Shown one piece after another: positions 1 to 13,895 of a DNA stretch of 64,000 bases (positions are counted from its first letter, which is position 1; each line of letters opens with the position of its first letter). This DNA comes from CAWATZ01 sp963784995 (GTDB lineage: Bacteria > Planctomycetota > Planctomycetia > Gemmatales > Gemmataceae): NCBI GenBank assembly GCA_963784995.1, contig CAWATZ010000003.1:2852001-2916000 (forward strand), read 5' to 3'. The position numbers were made by a program, and so were the translations under genes. The notes beneath the pieces were generated by a model. It was not told where the DNA came from. It did no database searches and saw only the letters and a program-made list of their open reading frames with translations.

Positions 1-215
1 TCGGTGCTGTCCTGGAGGACCTTGAGTGGATCCGGTTTGACGAAGAAGTCCTTGGGGCTGAATTCCTTGCTGGTGACGTCATCCCACAGGCCGCAGCCGC
101 CCACGCAGCTCAACAAAAGTCCGACCAGGAACAGACCCAGCGACGGCGCCAGCGGTGCGCCGCCGCTGGGCCGCGTTCCTGCGTCCGGGTACTTTGGTCG
201 GGCCTGCACAGGCAT
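1..215 (-). CDS. Lipoprotein, N-terminal part only (gene runs off the window)
   Basis: An open frame reads leftwards from ATG at 215 to the window edge without a stop, giving 71 residues. After a polar start there is a hydrophobic stretch (residues about 24-36) ending in a Cys-rich segment, LLLSCVGGCGLWDD, which fits a lipobox with Cys36 or Cys40 as the lipidated residue. The sequence GLWDDVTSKEF followed by KPDPLKVLQDST resembles, from memory, the start of a Gemmataceae lipoprotein family that continues into HEAT repeats; that is an inference because the body of the gene is missing. A purine-rich AAAGAGAGG lies directly upstream of the ATG. The gene is divergent from the DUF1559 gene at 556. 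Confidence 0.6.
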   Translation of the reverse strand, partial: MPVQARPKYPDAGTRPSGGAPLAPSLGLFLVGLLLSCVGGCGLWDDVTSKEFSPKDFFVKPDPLKVLQDST

Positions 216-555
216 CCTCTCTTTCCCGCGCCCGGGGCGCGTCTGTTCAGCCCAGAAGCCGGCTCGGGCCGCCGCGTCCCCTCGGAATCTCTTCCCCGAG
301 GCGGTCTCCACTGATCCGGCTTGAGGAAACAGGAGCGGGAGGCATATAGCTTTCGGGCCCAATCGAGTCAAGAGGGAAAGCGGGGGGAGAAAAACGCCAG
401 ATGCCGAAATGATTGCCAGACTTCGTTCCTTGCGGTACGATCAACAGGACAATTGCGATCGTTTCCATCGACCGCCGTTATCATCCGGCTGACAGTGAGG
501 GTCGTGGACCGACCCTTGATCTGTCGATTCTCTCCAGCCACGAGAAAGGGGTCCC
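216..555. other. Divergent intergenic region, no gene seen
   Basis: This 340-bp stretch separates the minus-strand lipoprotein from the plus-strand DUF1559 gene and should hold both promoters. I see no convincing -35/-10 pair. The only clear signal is the ribosome binding site AGAAAGGGG at about 549-557 region start, just before ATG 556. Confidence 0.4.
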
Positions 556-1464
556 ATGATTCGCCGACAAGAACGCAGCGCAGGTTTCACGCTGATCGAG
601 CTGCTGGTGGTGATTGCCATCATTGCCATCCTGATCGGCCTGCTGCTGCCGGCCGTCCAGAAGGTCCGCGAGGCCGCCGCTCGCACCCAGTGTACGAACA
701 ACCTCAAACAGATCGGCCTGGCGCTGCACAACTACCACGATGCCAATGGCATCTTGCCGGCCGGCGTCGTTTCCGGCTCGGGCCAGAATTACATGGCCTT
801 CCTCGTCTATCTCCTGCCGTACGTGGAACAGACCGTCGTCTACTACCAGCTGAATCTGAGCCAGCCCTACAACAATGCCGCAAACGTGGCGGTGGGACTG
901 AACCGCATTCCCACTTTCCTGTGCCCGTCGGGGAACCAGCTCTTCACGCAGTACGGCGGCGATGAGCTGTCCGGGGGCAAGTCAACCTACACCACCCATT
1001 ATTACGGAGTTGCCGGCCCCATCGGGACCAACCCGCAAACCGGGGCCCCCTACGCTTTCCTTACCACCAACCAGGCGAACGAAGGCACGCAAGGCGTCCT
1101 GGGGATGAACAGCACGGTCCACTTCACCGACATAACGGACGGCACGTCCAACACGCTCATGGTCGGGGAGATGTCCTGGGACAAGGCCGGCTACTACCGG
1201 ATCTGGACTCGCGGCACCTACGAGGACGGGCAGGACCGCGATACCACCTGCTGCCGGAACGTCGCCAACGCCCTCAACTCGACGCCCTACGATGGCAGCA
1301 CCAACGCCAACGACACCAGCTTCGGCAGCAACCATCCCGGTGGCGGCGCCAACTTTGTTCTGTGTGATGGGTCGGTCCGCTGGGTCAGCGCCAGCATCCC
1401 CATGAACACCTATCTCAGCGTGGCCAGCATGAACGGCGGCGAAACCAACTTGACCGGGTTCTAG
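556..1464 (+). CDS. DUF1559 prepilin-like secreted protein
   Basis: A 302-residue protein of the planctomycete DUF1559 family (Pfam SBP_bac_10). The N-terminus is a type IV prepilin/pseudopilin leader: a short basic segment, GFTLIELLVVIAIIAIL with cleavage expected after Gly11, then a hydrophobic helix. The conserved LLPAVQKVREAAARTQC and NNLKQIGLALHNY blocks follow, GTSNTLMVGE is near residue 200, and the C-terminal H-X9-DG signature appears as HPGGGANFVLCDGS. The family is hugely expanded in planctomycetes and is presumed to form or decorate extracytoplasmic structures; the exact role is unknown. The start is supported by AGAAAGGGG a few bases upstream. It stands alone with its own terminator, unlike the two DUF1559 genes at 18177 and 51687, which follow lipoprotein genes. 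Confidence 0.93.
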   Translation: MIRRQERSAGFTLIELLVVIAIIAILIGLLLPAVQKVREAAARTQCTNNLKQIGLALHNYHDANGILPAGVVSGSGQNYMAFLVYLLPYVEQTVVYYQLNLSQPYNNAANVAVGLNRIPTFLCPSGNQLFTQYGGDELSGGKSTYTTHYYGVAGPIGTNPQTGAPYAFLTTNQANEGTQGVLGMNSTVHFTDITDGTSNTLMVGEMSWDKAGYYRIWTRGTYEDGQDRDTTCCRNVANALNSTPYDGSTNANDTSFGSNHPGGGANFVLCDGSVRWVSASIPMNTYLSVASMNGGETNLTGF

Positions 1465-1485
1465 CACGCCCGCGCCAGAGAAACC

Positions 1486-1533
1486 AACGACAAGGCGAGC
1501 GGTCGGTTGACATCGGCCGTTCGCCTTGTCGTT
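1486..1533 (+). terminator. Hairpin terminator after the DUF1559 gene
   Basis: AACGACAAGGCGAGCGG at 1486-1502 pairs with CCGTTCGCCTTGTCGTT at 1517-1533 (17 bp, one G-T pair, 14-nt loop), 21 bases after the DUF1559 stop. There is no long T run, as is common in this window, but position and stem strength fit an intrinsic terminator. Confidence 0.6.
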
Positions 1534-1763
1534 GCCGCTTCTTCGCTGCGCCTCACGGCTCTCCTGGCAAAGACGATCCCTCCAAAAGATTGACAACGGA
1601 CCTGTCCCGTTTTACCATGAATCCTCGATTCCCGTCCGCTCGCCCTCAGCTAACCCCCGCTGTGCTCAGGTGGGGTAGATCGAACGATTCGCGCCCTGAC
1701 TCGCTGTTTCGCGCACTATCCTTTGATGAGATCGTTCCCATTGCCTTCAACGGAGAAGTATCA

Positions 1764-8345
<6,582 letters not shown>

Positions 8346-8360
8346 CGAGGGAACCACAGA

Positions 8361-8500
8361 GACACAGAGGCACAGAGAAGCTATACTTGAAATCGGTTTT
8401 CTCTCTGTCTCTGTGTCGCAAGCCTGCTTGCGCTCCGGGCTGCACGCCTGCGTGCAGGCACGCAGGAGGGCCGGCCTCCGCTTCGGCCGGCCTGCCGGCC
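8361..8500. repeat. Two adjacent inverted repeats between the two hybrid kinase genes
   Basis: GACACAGAGGCACAGAGA (8361-8378) pairs with TCTCTGTCTCTGTGTC (8402-8417). It is followed by short palindromes GCAAGCCTGCTTGC, CTGCACGCCTGCGTGCAG and a CCGGCC-rich inverted segment to about 8500. Together they fill most of the gap between the stop at 8345 and the next start at 8528. The CCTGCGTGC word recurs as a palindrome at 9167. Confidence 0.75.
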
Positions 8501-8527
8501 GGAGCGCACACCGACGTGGTTCAATTG

Positions 8528-10789
8528 ATGGACGACAAGGTCAACATCCTGATAGCCGATGACCTGCCGGACAAGCTGCTGGTCCTGGAAACCATTCTGG
8601 CCGACCTCGGGCAGAACGTGATCGCGGCCCGGTCCGGCGAGGAGGCGCTGCGCCTGGTGCTGACGCACCAGTTCGCCGTCATCCTGCTGGACGTGAACAT
8701 GCCGGGGATGAACGGTCTGGAGACGGCTGCCCTGATCCGTCGCCGCAAGAAGTCGGCCCACGTGCCCATCATCTTCATCACCGCCTTCGACGATGAGATG
8801 CACGTGGCGGAGGGGTACTCGCTGGGCGCGGTGGATTACGTCCGCTCTCCCCTGGTGCCGGAGATCCTTTGCACCAAGGTCAAGGTGTTTGTCGATCTGT
8901 TCCGCATGACCGAACAGGTGCGGCGGTCGGCCGACGAGCGCGTGGCCCTGGCGGAGGAGCAGGCGGCCCGGTCGGCGGCCGAGGAGGCCACCCGCCGTTC
9001 CGCGTTCCTGGCCGAGGCGAGTGCTTCCCTGGCCTCGTCGCTGGAATTTGATGCCACGGTGCGGAACCTGGCGCGCTCGGTGGTTCCGTTCCTGGCTGAC
9101 CTGGGTGCCGTGACCCTGACCGACAGCAACCAGATCCGGAGCACCGAACTGGCCTGGGCCGGTGCGCCTGCGTGCCGGCACGCAGGAACGCCGGGGGTAG
9201 CAGGCCCCGACAACTCCTTGCCCCAGGCGCTGCAGGGCGCGATCCAGCAAGCGATCACGACCGCCAGGACTGGATTCGTTGACGACCTCGGCAGGGCGCG
9301 AAGCGGGGTGGAAGGCTCCTTCCCTGCCAATGGCCGGCCGGGGCCGAATCCTCCTCGCGTCCTGCAATCGGCGGTGGTCTTGCCGTTGCGGGCGCGGGGG
9401 CAGACGATTGGCGTCCTGACGCTGGGACTGGGCCCCTCGGGCCGGCGCTTCGGGGCGGCCGAGCTGGCCCTGGCCGAGGACTTCGCGGGCCGGGCCGCCG
9501 TCGCCCTGGACAATGCTCGCCTGTACCAGGACTTGCAAGAAGCCAACCGGCGCAAGAACGAGTTCCTGTCGATGCTGGCCCACGAGCTGCGCAATCCGCT
9601 GGCGCCGATCCGCAACGCCGTCCACGTGCTCCGTCAAGGCGCCCTGGATCCCGCCGAGATGGGCTGGGCCCATGACGTGATCGACCGCCAGGTGCAGCAC
9701 CTGGCGCGCCTGGTCGATGACCTGCTGGACATCTCGCGCATCACCCGCGGCAAGATCCGGCTGCAGATGGAGCCCATCGAGGTGGCCGCCTTTGTCGGCC
9801 GGGCCGTGGAGACCAGCCGGCCGCTCATCGACAGTCGCCGGCACCGGCTGGTGGTGGAACTTCCCCGCGAGCCTCTGTGGGTCAAGGGAGACCTGACGCG
9901 GTTGTCGCAGGTCCTGTCGAACCTCCTGAACAACGCCGCCAAGTACACTCCCGAGGGAGGCCAGATCTGGCTGACCGTTCACTCCGAACTCGGAACTCGG
10001 AACTCGGAATGCGGAACGAAGAACAGTTCCGCGCTCCCAGTTCCGAGTTCCGAGTTCCGAGAAGTGGTCCTGTGCGTCCGCGACACGGGGGTCGGCATCC
10101 CGGCGGGGATGCTGCAAAGCGTCTTTGACCTGTTCACTCAGGTGGAACGATCCCTGGATCGCTCCGAGGGAGGCCTGGGCATCGGTCTGACGCTGGTGCG
10201 CCGGCTGGTCGAGATGCACGGCGGCCGGGTGCAAGCCAGCAGCCCGGGCCCCCTGCCCGACCTGTCGGGCAGGCCCTCAGGCAGCGAGTTCACCGTCCGC
10301 TTGCCGCTGCTGGACTTACCCCAGAGGACACAGAGGACACAGGGAGAAGACAAAGCCCTTTCTTCCTCCGTGTCCTCTGTGGTGAGTCTCCCACAACGGC
10401 TGTCCCACGTGCTGGTGGTCGATGACAACAAGGATGCGGCCGATAGCCTGGCCATCCTGCTGCGCTTGTGGGGGCATGAGACCGCAGTAGCCCTGGACGG
10501 GCCCACGGCCCTGGAGCTGGCCACGACCTTCCAGCCCGAGACGGTGTTGCTGGACATCGGCTTGCCCGGCATGGATGGCTACGAGGTGGCCCGGCGGCTG
10601 CGGCAGCGGACCGACCTGCCGCAGCTGCTGCTGATTGCCGTGACCGGCTACGGGCAGCAAGAGGACCAGAAGCGCTCGCGGGAGGCCGGCATCGATCATC
10701 ACCTGGTCAAGCCGATCGAGGCCCGGAAGTTGCAGCTCTTGCTCGCGGCCCCTCGGCCCACCCAGGCAGCACTCTCGGTGACAAGGTGA
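8528..10789 (+). CDS. Hybrid histidine kinase: receiver-GAF-HisKA-HATPase-receiver
   Basis: A 753-residue signalling protein without membrane segments. The N-terminal receiver (residues 1-125) has Asp55 in ILLDVNMPGMNG. A charged coiled coil leads to a GAF-like domain (about 170-330), HisKA with His352 in MLAHELRNPLAPIRNA, HATPase_c (N box LLNNAAKYTPEG, DTGVGIP, GLGIGL) and a C-terminal receiver with Asp676 in LLDIGLPGMDGY. It probably relays signals with the kinase just upstream. ATG 8528 begins exactly at the receiver domain (MDDKVNILIADD); no strong ribosome site is visible, and the frame stays open back into the previous gene. In-frame hairpin sequences add segments near residue 214, at 486-511, 575-582 and 597-619. 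The last residues, VTR and the stop, come from an 8-bp tandem repeat. Confidence 0.92.
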   Translation: MDDKVNILIADDLPDKLLVLETILADLGQNVIAARSGEEALRLVLTHQFAVILLDVNMPGMNGLETAALIRRRKKSAHVPIIFITAFDDEMHVAEGYSLGAVDYVRSPLVPEILCTKVKVFVDLFRMTEQVRRSADERVALAEEQAARSAAEEATRRSAFLAEASASLASSLEFDATVRNLARSVVPFLADLGAVTLTDSNQIRSTELAWAGAPACRHAGTPGVAGPDNSLPQALQGAIQQAITTARTGFVDDLGRARSGVEGSFPANGRPGPNPPRVLQSAVVLPLRARGQTIGVLTLGLGPSGRRFGAAELALAEDFAGRAAVALDNARLYQDLQEANRRKNEFLSMLAHELRNPLAPIRNAVHVLRQGALDPAEMGWAHDVIDRQVQHLARLVDDLLDISRITRGKIRLQMEPIEVAAFVGRAVETSRPLIDSRRHRLVVELPREPLWVKGDLTRLSQVLSNLLNNAAKYTPEGGQIWLTVHSELGTRNSECGTKNSSALPVPSSEFREVVLCVRDTGVGIPAGMLQSVFDLFTQVERSLDRSEGGLGIGLTLVRRLVEMHGGRVQASSPGPLPDLSGRPSGSEFTVRLPLLDLPQRTQRTQGEDKALSSSVSSVVSLPQRLSHVLVVDDNKDAADSLAILLRLWGHETAVALDGPTALELATTFQPETVLLDIGLPGMDGYEVARRLRQRTDLPQLLLIAVTGYGQQEDQKRSREAGIDHHLVKPIEARKLQLLLAAPRPTQAALSVTR
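9167..9186. repeat. Perfect 20-bp palindrome inside the second hybrid kinase
   Basis: CCTGCGTGCCGGCACGCAGG equals its own reverse complement and is translated in frame in the GAF region. The same half-site occurs in the intergenic cluster near 8450. Confidence 0.75.
9985..10061. repeat. Heptamer inverted repeat (GGAACTC words) inside the ATPase domain
   Basis: GGAACTC repeats at 9985-10017 are answered by GAGTTCC repeats at 10025-10061. The insert is in frame and encodes the Asn/Ser/Glu-rich segment ELGTRNSECGTKNSS between the N box and the G1 box. Confidence 0.85.
10253..10272. repeat. Palindrome CTGCCCGACCTGTCGGGCAG (copy 2)
   Basis: Identical to 6486-6505 and read in the same frame (PLPDLSGRP), here near the end of the ATPase domain between GGRVQAS and FTVRLPL. 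Confidence 0.85.
10318..10383. repeat. Inverted repeat of AGGACAC words inside the second hybrid kinase
   Basis: CCAGAGGACACAGAGGACAC (from 10321) pairs with GTGTCCTCTGTGG (about 10370-10382). It is translated in frame in the linker before the C-terminal receiver. Confidence 0.8.
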
Positions 10790-10884
10790 CAAGGTGACAA
10801 GGTGACAAGGTGCCAAGGGCAGTTGTCTTCGGTCACCTTGTCACCTTGTCACCTTGTCACCTTGTCACCTTGTCACCTTGTCAT
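10777..10884. repeat. Giant 8-bp-word hairpin spanning the kinase stop and the next start
   Basis: GGTGACAA is repeated four times plus GGTGCCAA (10777-10816). After a short loop, the complementary CACCTTGT word is repeated about six times to 10884. The kinase stop codon lies within the left arm, and the arm ends 11 bases before the next GTG start, so the hairpin is transcribed in the junction. Confidence 0.9.
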
Positions 10885-10894
10885 CGGAGGAGCC

Positions 10895-13177
10895 GTGGAG
10901 CCACCCCAGACGCTGACACTGGCCAACGCGACGGCGACCTGGCAGCAAGCTGCCGGGTCGGTCGAGGCCTTCGTCGCCGCCTGGAACGCGAGCCCCGAGC
11001 CACCACCCCTGGCCCAGTTCGTTCCCGCCGGGCCCCCTGCCCTGCGCTGGCTCCTTCTGCTGGAACTGATCAAGGTCGATCTCGAACAGCGCTGGAGCCG
11101 GGGCAAGTCCCCTCTGCGGATCGAAGATTATCAGCGGATGTTCCCGGAACTGGGCCAGGCCGGGGTCCCCAGCGACCTGCTGTACGAGGAGTATCAGCAG
11201 CGGCACAAGGCGGGCGACAAGGTTTCGGTGGACGAATACCGGCAGCGGTTTCCGGCGCAGGCGGCCGACATGGCCCGGCTGGTGGGCAGTGCGGCCCCTC
11301 CGCAGCCGGTGGGCCTGTGTGGCCGGGTCCGGCTCGAGGGGTTGCAGCCCGGCACGCAGATCGACGATTTCAACCTGCTGCTGGTACTCGGCGAGGGCGC
11401 GTTTGCCCGCGTCTACCTGGCCTTGCAGCGCTCCATGCAGCGCCTGGTGGCGCTGAAGGTCTCGGCGGCCCGCGGCAACGAACCGCAAACGCTGGCCCAG
11501 CTGGACCATCCGCACATTGTCCGGGTCTTCGACCGCCGGCTGCTGCCGGAACGCGGCCTGTCGCTGATGTACATGCAGTATGCTCCCGGCGGCACTCTCC
11601 AGGCGGTGCTGCCGTTGCTGCACGGCACCCCTGACACAAGCCCGGAGCAGAAGCGACGGGATCATCCCGGCGCTGGCGCTTCGGGCTTGTGTCAGCGGAC
11701 CGGCCGGATCCTGCTCCAGGCGGTGGACCAGGCCCTGGCCCGGCGTGGCGAGGTGCCGCCCGTGGATTCGACCCTGCGCCAGCGCCTGGCGGGCCTGCCC
11801 TGGCCGGAAACCGTTTGCTGGCTGGGCACCCGGCTGGCCACCGCCCTGGCTCACGCCCACCGGCGCGGCGTGCTGCACCGCGACCTCAAGCCGGCCAACG
11901 TGCTGCTGACCGCCGAAGGTTCGCCGCGCCTGGCCGACTTCAACGTCGGTTTCAGCTCCAAGCTGGAGGGAGACAGCGCCGCCGCCTTTTTCGGCGGCAC
12001 CCTGGCGTACATGTCCCCCGAGCAACTGGAGGTCTTCGACCGCGACAGCCCGCGCCAGGCCGAGAGCCTCGATGGCCGGAGCGACCTGTATTCGCTCGCG
12101 GTTGTCTTGTGGGAACTGCTGACCGGGGAACGGCCCTTCACGGACGAGCCGCTGCCGCAAGACTTGAACGCCATGATGCAGCAAGTCCGCGCCAACCGCC
12201 AGAAAGGCGTTCCGCCCGCGGCCATCGCTCAGCTGCCGGCCGACTGTCCCGAGGGCCTCCAGGAGGTGCTGCTCACCTGCTTGAACCCGGAACCCGATCA
12301 GCGCTGCGCCACCGGCGATCAGCTGGCCGGCCAGCTGCAATTGTGCCAGAACCCGCAGGCGCGGCAGCTCTTTCACCCGCCCCGGCACGGCTGGCGGAAC
12401 GTGGTGCGGCGCTGGCCCATCCTTTCCCTGCTGCTGCTCGCTCTGCTGCCCAACGTGGCGATGGCCAAGTTCAACTATGACTACAACCTCCAGGAGATCA
12501 TCAACTATCTGTTGCCGGGGTCGAAACCGACCTTCTGGGCCATCCAGCTCGTGATCAACGCGGTGGCGTTTCCGGTGGGGATCGGTCTATTTCTGCGGGT
12601 GCTGGTCCCGGCCCAGCGTGACTTTGCCCGGGTGCGTTCGCAAGAGCGGTGCAAGCCCGAGGAGCGCAGCGCAGCCCGGCATCGCTGTCTGCTGCTGGGC
12701 CATCGCTTTGCGGAGATTTGCCTGGTTTGCTGGCTGCTGGGCGGCCTGGCCTACCCAATCTGCCTGGTCGCCTTGCTCAACGAAATGCCTCTGTGGGCCC
12801 AACTGCACTTCTTCGTTTCCCTGGCCCTGTGCGGCCTGATTTCCGCGGTGTACCCCTTCCTGGGCATCACCTTCCTCTGTGTGCGGGCCCTTTACCCCAC
12901 GCTGACGGAGCCGGAAACCGCTACCCAGGCCGATCAGGCCGAGCTGGCCCGGGTGGAATGGTGGGCGTGGATCTACCTCGGCCTGGCGGCGGCAGTGCCG
13001 CTGCTGGCACTGACCGCCCTGGCCGTGTTCCGCCATGCCAGCCCGGTGATCATGGGCATTCTTGGCGTGGGAGGGTTGGTGGGCTTCGGTCTGGCGTTCT
13101 GGTTGTTTCAGCTGATCCAGCAGGACCTGCGGACGCTCGCCACGGTCCTGCAACCCATGTCGGAAGCGCTGGAGTGA
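10895..13177 (+). CDS. Membrane Ser/Thr protein kinase with C-terminal multi-span domain
   Basis: A 760-residue protein. After about 150 residues of planctomycete-type N-terminal extension, the kinase domain begins with LGEGAFARVY and VALKV, has the catalytic HRDLKPAN (Asp330) and a metal-binding Asp348 in an altered DFN motif instead of DFG, then SPE and LYSLAVVLWELLTG. Five or six hydrophobic helices follow from about residue 507 to the end (for example WPILSLLLLALLP and VIMGILGVGGLVGFGLAFW), so the kinase should face the cytosol from a multi-span anchor. GTG 10895 is chosen because GGAGG lies 4 bases upstream; the frame is open into the hairpin repeat before it. An in-frame hairpin (11632-11694) inserts about 21 residues before the catalytic loop. 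Its position after two hybrid histidine kinases suggests shared regulation, which is inference. Confidence 0.88.
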   Translation: MEPPQTLTLANATATWQQAAGSVEAFVAAWNASPEPPPLAQFVPAGPPALRWLLLLELIKVDLEQRWSRGKSPLRIEDYQRMFPELGQAGVPSDLLYEEYQQRHKAGDKVSVDEYRQRFPAQAADMARLVGSAAPPQPVGLCGRVRLEGLQPGTQIDDFNLLLVLGEGAFARVYLALQRSMQRLVALKVSAARGNEPQTLAQLDHPHIVRVFDRRLLPERGLSLMYMQYAPGGTLQAVLPLLHGTPDTSPEQKRRDHPGAGASGLCQRTGRILLQAVDQALARRGEVPPVDSTLRQRLAGLPWPETVCWLGTRLATALAHAHRRGVLHRDLKPANVLLTAEGSPRLADFNVGFSSKLEGDSAAAFFGGTLAYMSPEQLEVFDRDSPRQAESLDGRSDLYSLAVVLWELLTGERPFTDEPLPQDLNAMMQQVRANRQKGVPPAAIAQLPADCPEGLQEVLLTCLNPEPDQRCATGDQLAGQLQLCQNPQARQLFHPPRHGWRNVVRRWPILSLLLLALLPNVAMAKFNYDYNLQEIINYLLPGSKPTFWAIQLVINAVAFPVGIGLFLRVLVPAQRDFARVRSQERCKPEERSAARHRCLLLGHRFAEICLVCWLLGGLAYPICLVALLNEMPLWAQLHFFVSLALCGLISAVYPFLGITFLCVRALYPTLTEPETATQADQAELARVEWWAWIYLGLAAAVPLLALTALAVFRHASPVIMGILGVGGLVGFGLAFWLFQLIQQDLRTLATVLQPMSEALE
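11632..11694. repeat. Inverted repeat inside the kinase domain
   Basis: TGACACAAGCCCGGAGC at 11632 pairs with CGCTTCGGGCTTGTGTCA at 11677-11694. It is in frame and encodes an insertion in the kinase domain between the hinge region and the HRD motif. Confidence 0.8.
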
Positions 13178-13252
13178 GGGTATTTCTGCGCCGCCTGCTA
13201 TAAAGAGGGAGGTACTGCCGCCGCCAGTGGTGTTTCCATCCGAGCAGCATTG

Positions 13253-13858
13253 ATGAGCCATTCCTCCAGCCAGCACGTGATCCTCCAGCAGTTGCTGCAG
13301 CGGGCCGCTGCGGGCGAGGAGTCGGCCGTCGCTGCTTTGCTGCAGCACAGCTGCGACCGGTTGACGCACCTGACCCGGCGGATGCTGGGCGATTTCCAGC
13401 GTGTGCGCCGCTGGGTGGATACCGGGGACGTGCTGCAAAATGCCCTGCTGCGCTTGCTGACTGCGCTGCGCGACGTGAAACCGCGGACGCCCCGGGACTT
13501 TCTCGCCCTGGCGACCCTGCAAATTCGCCGCGAGCTGATCGACCTGGCCCGGCATTTCTATGGCCCCGAGGGAATCGGCGCCAATCATGACAGCCGGGAC
13601 GTGGACAGTCCCGGCAACGGCGAGCCGGAGGACAGGCTGGCCGGCAACGACGCACTGGGTTCCCTGGCCCAGTGGAGCGAACTGCACCAGCAGATCGAAA
13701 CGCTGCCGGAAGAGGAACGGGAGGTCGTCGGACTGTTGTTTTACCAGGGGCTCTCCCAGGCGGAGGCCGCCGAGATCCTGAACGTCTCACTGCGAACGGT
13801 ACAGCGGCGCTGGCACAACGCGCTGTGCCGGCTGCACCGTGTCTGGGACCGCGACTGA
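13253..13858 (+). CDS. ECF-type RNA polymerase sigma factor
   Basis: A 201-residue sigma-70 family protein of the planctomycete ECF type. Region 2 spans roughly residues 35-105 (DTGDVLQNALLRLLTAL and the region after it), and region 4 is at about 145-198 (LPEEEREVVGLLFYQGLS, then a helix-turn-helix LSQAEAAEILNVSLRTVQRR). It should redirect RNA polymerase to a small regulon. ATG 13253 follows an in-frame TTG at 13250; no strong ribosome site is present. The Ser/Thr kinase gene begins 38 bases after the stop, the sigma/kinase pairing seen twice more in this window. Confidence 0.92.
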   Translation: MSHSSSQHVILQQLLQRAAAGEESAVAALLQHSCDRLTHLTRRMLGDFQRVRRWVDTGDVLQNALLRLLTALRDVKPRTPRDFLALATLQIRRELIDLARHFYGPEGIGANHDSRDVDSPGNGEPEDRLAGNDALGSLAQWSELHQQIETLPEEEREVVGLLFYQGLSQAEAAEILNVSLRTVQRRWHNALCRLHRVWDRD

Positions 13859-13895
13859 CCTGGGCCCGATGGGACAAACTCCGAGGTGCCGGCCG

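Noticed and set aside
1590..1763. Extended start for the HAMP kinase
   Set aside because: The TTG at 1590 has no ribosome site; the added 58 residues have no domain character, while ATG 1764 has GGAGAAG 5 bases upstream.
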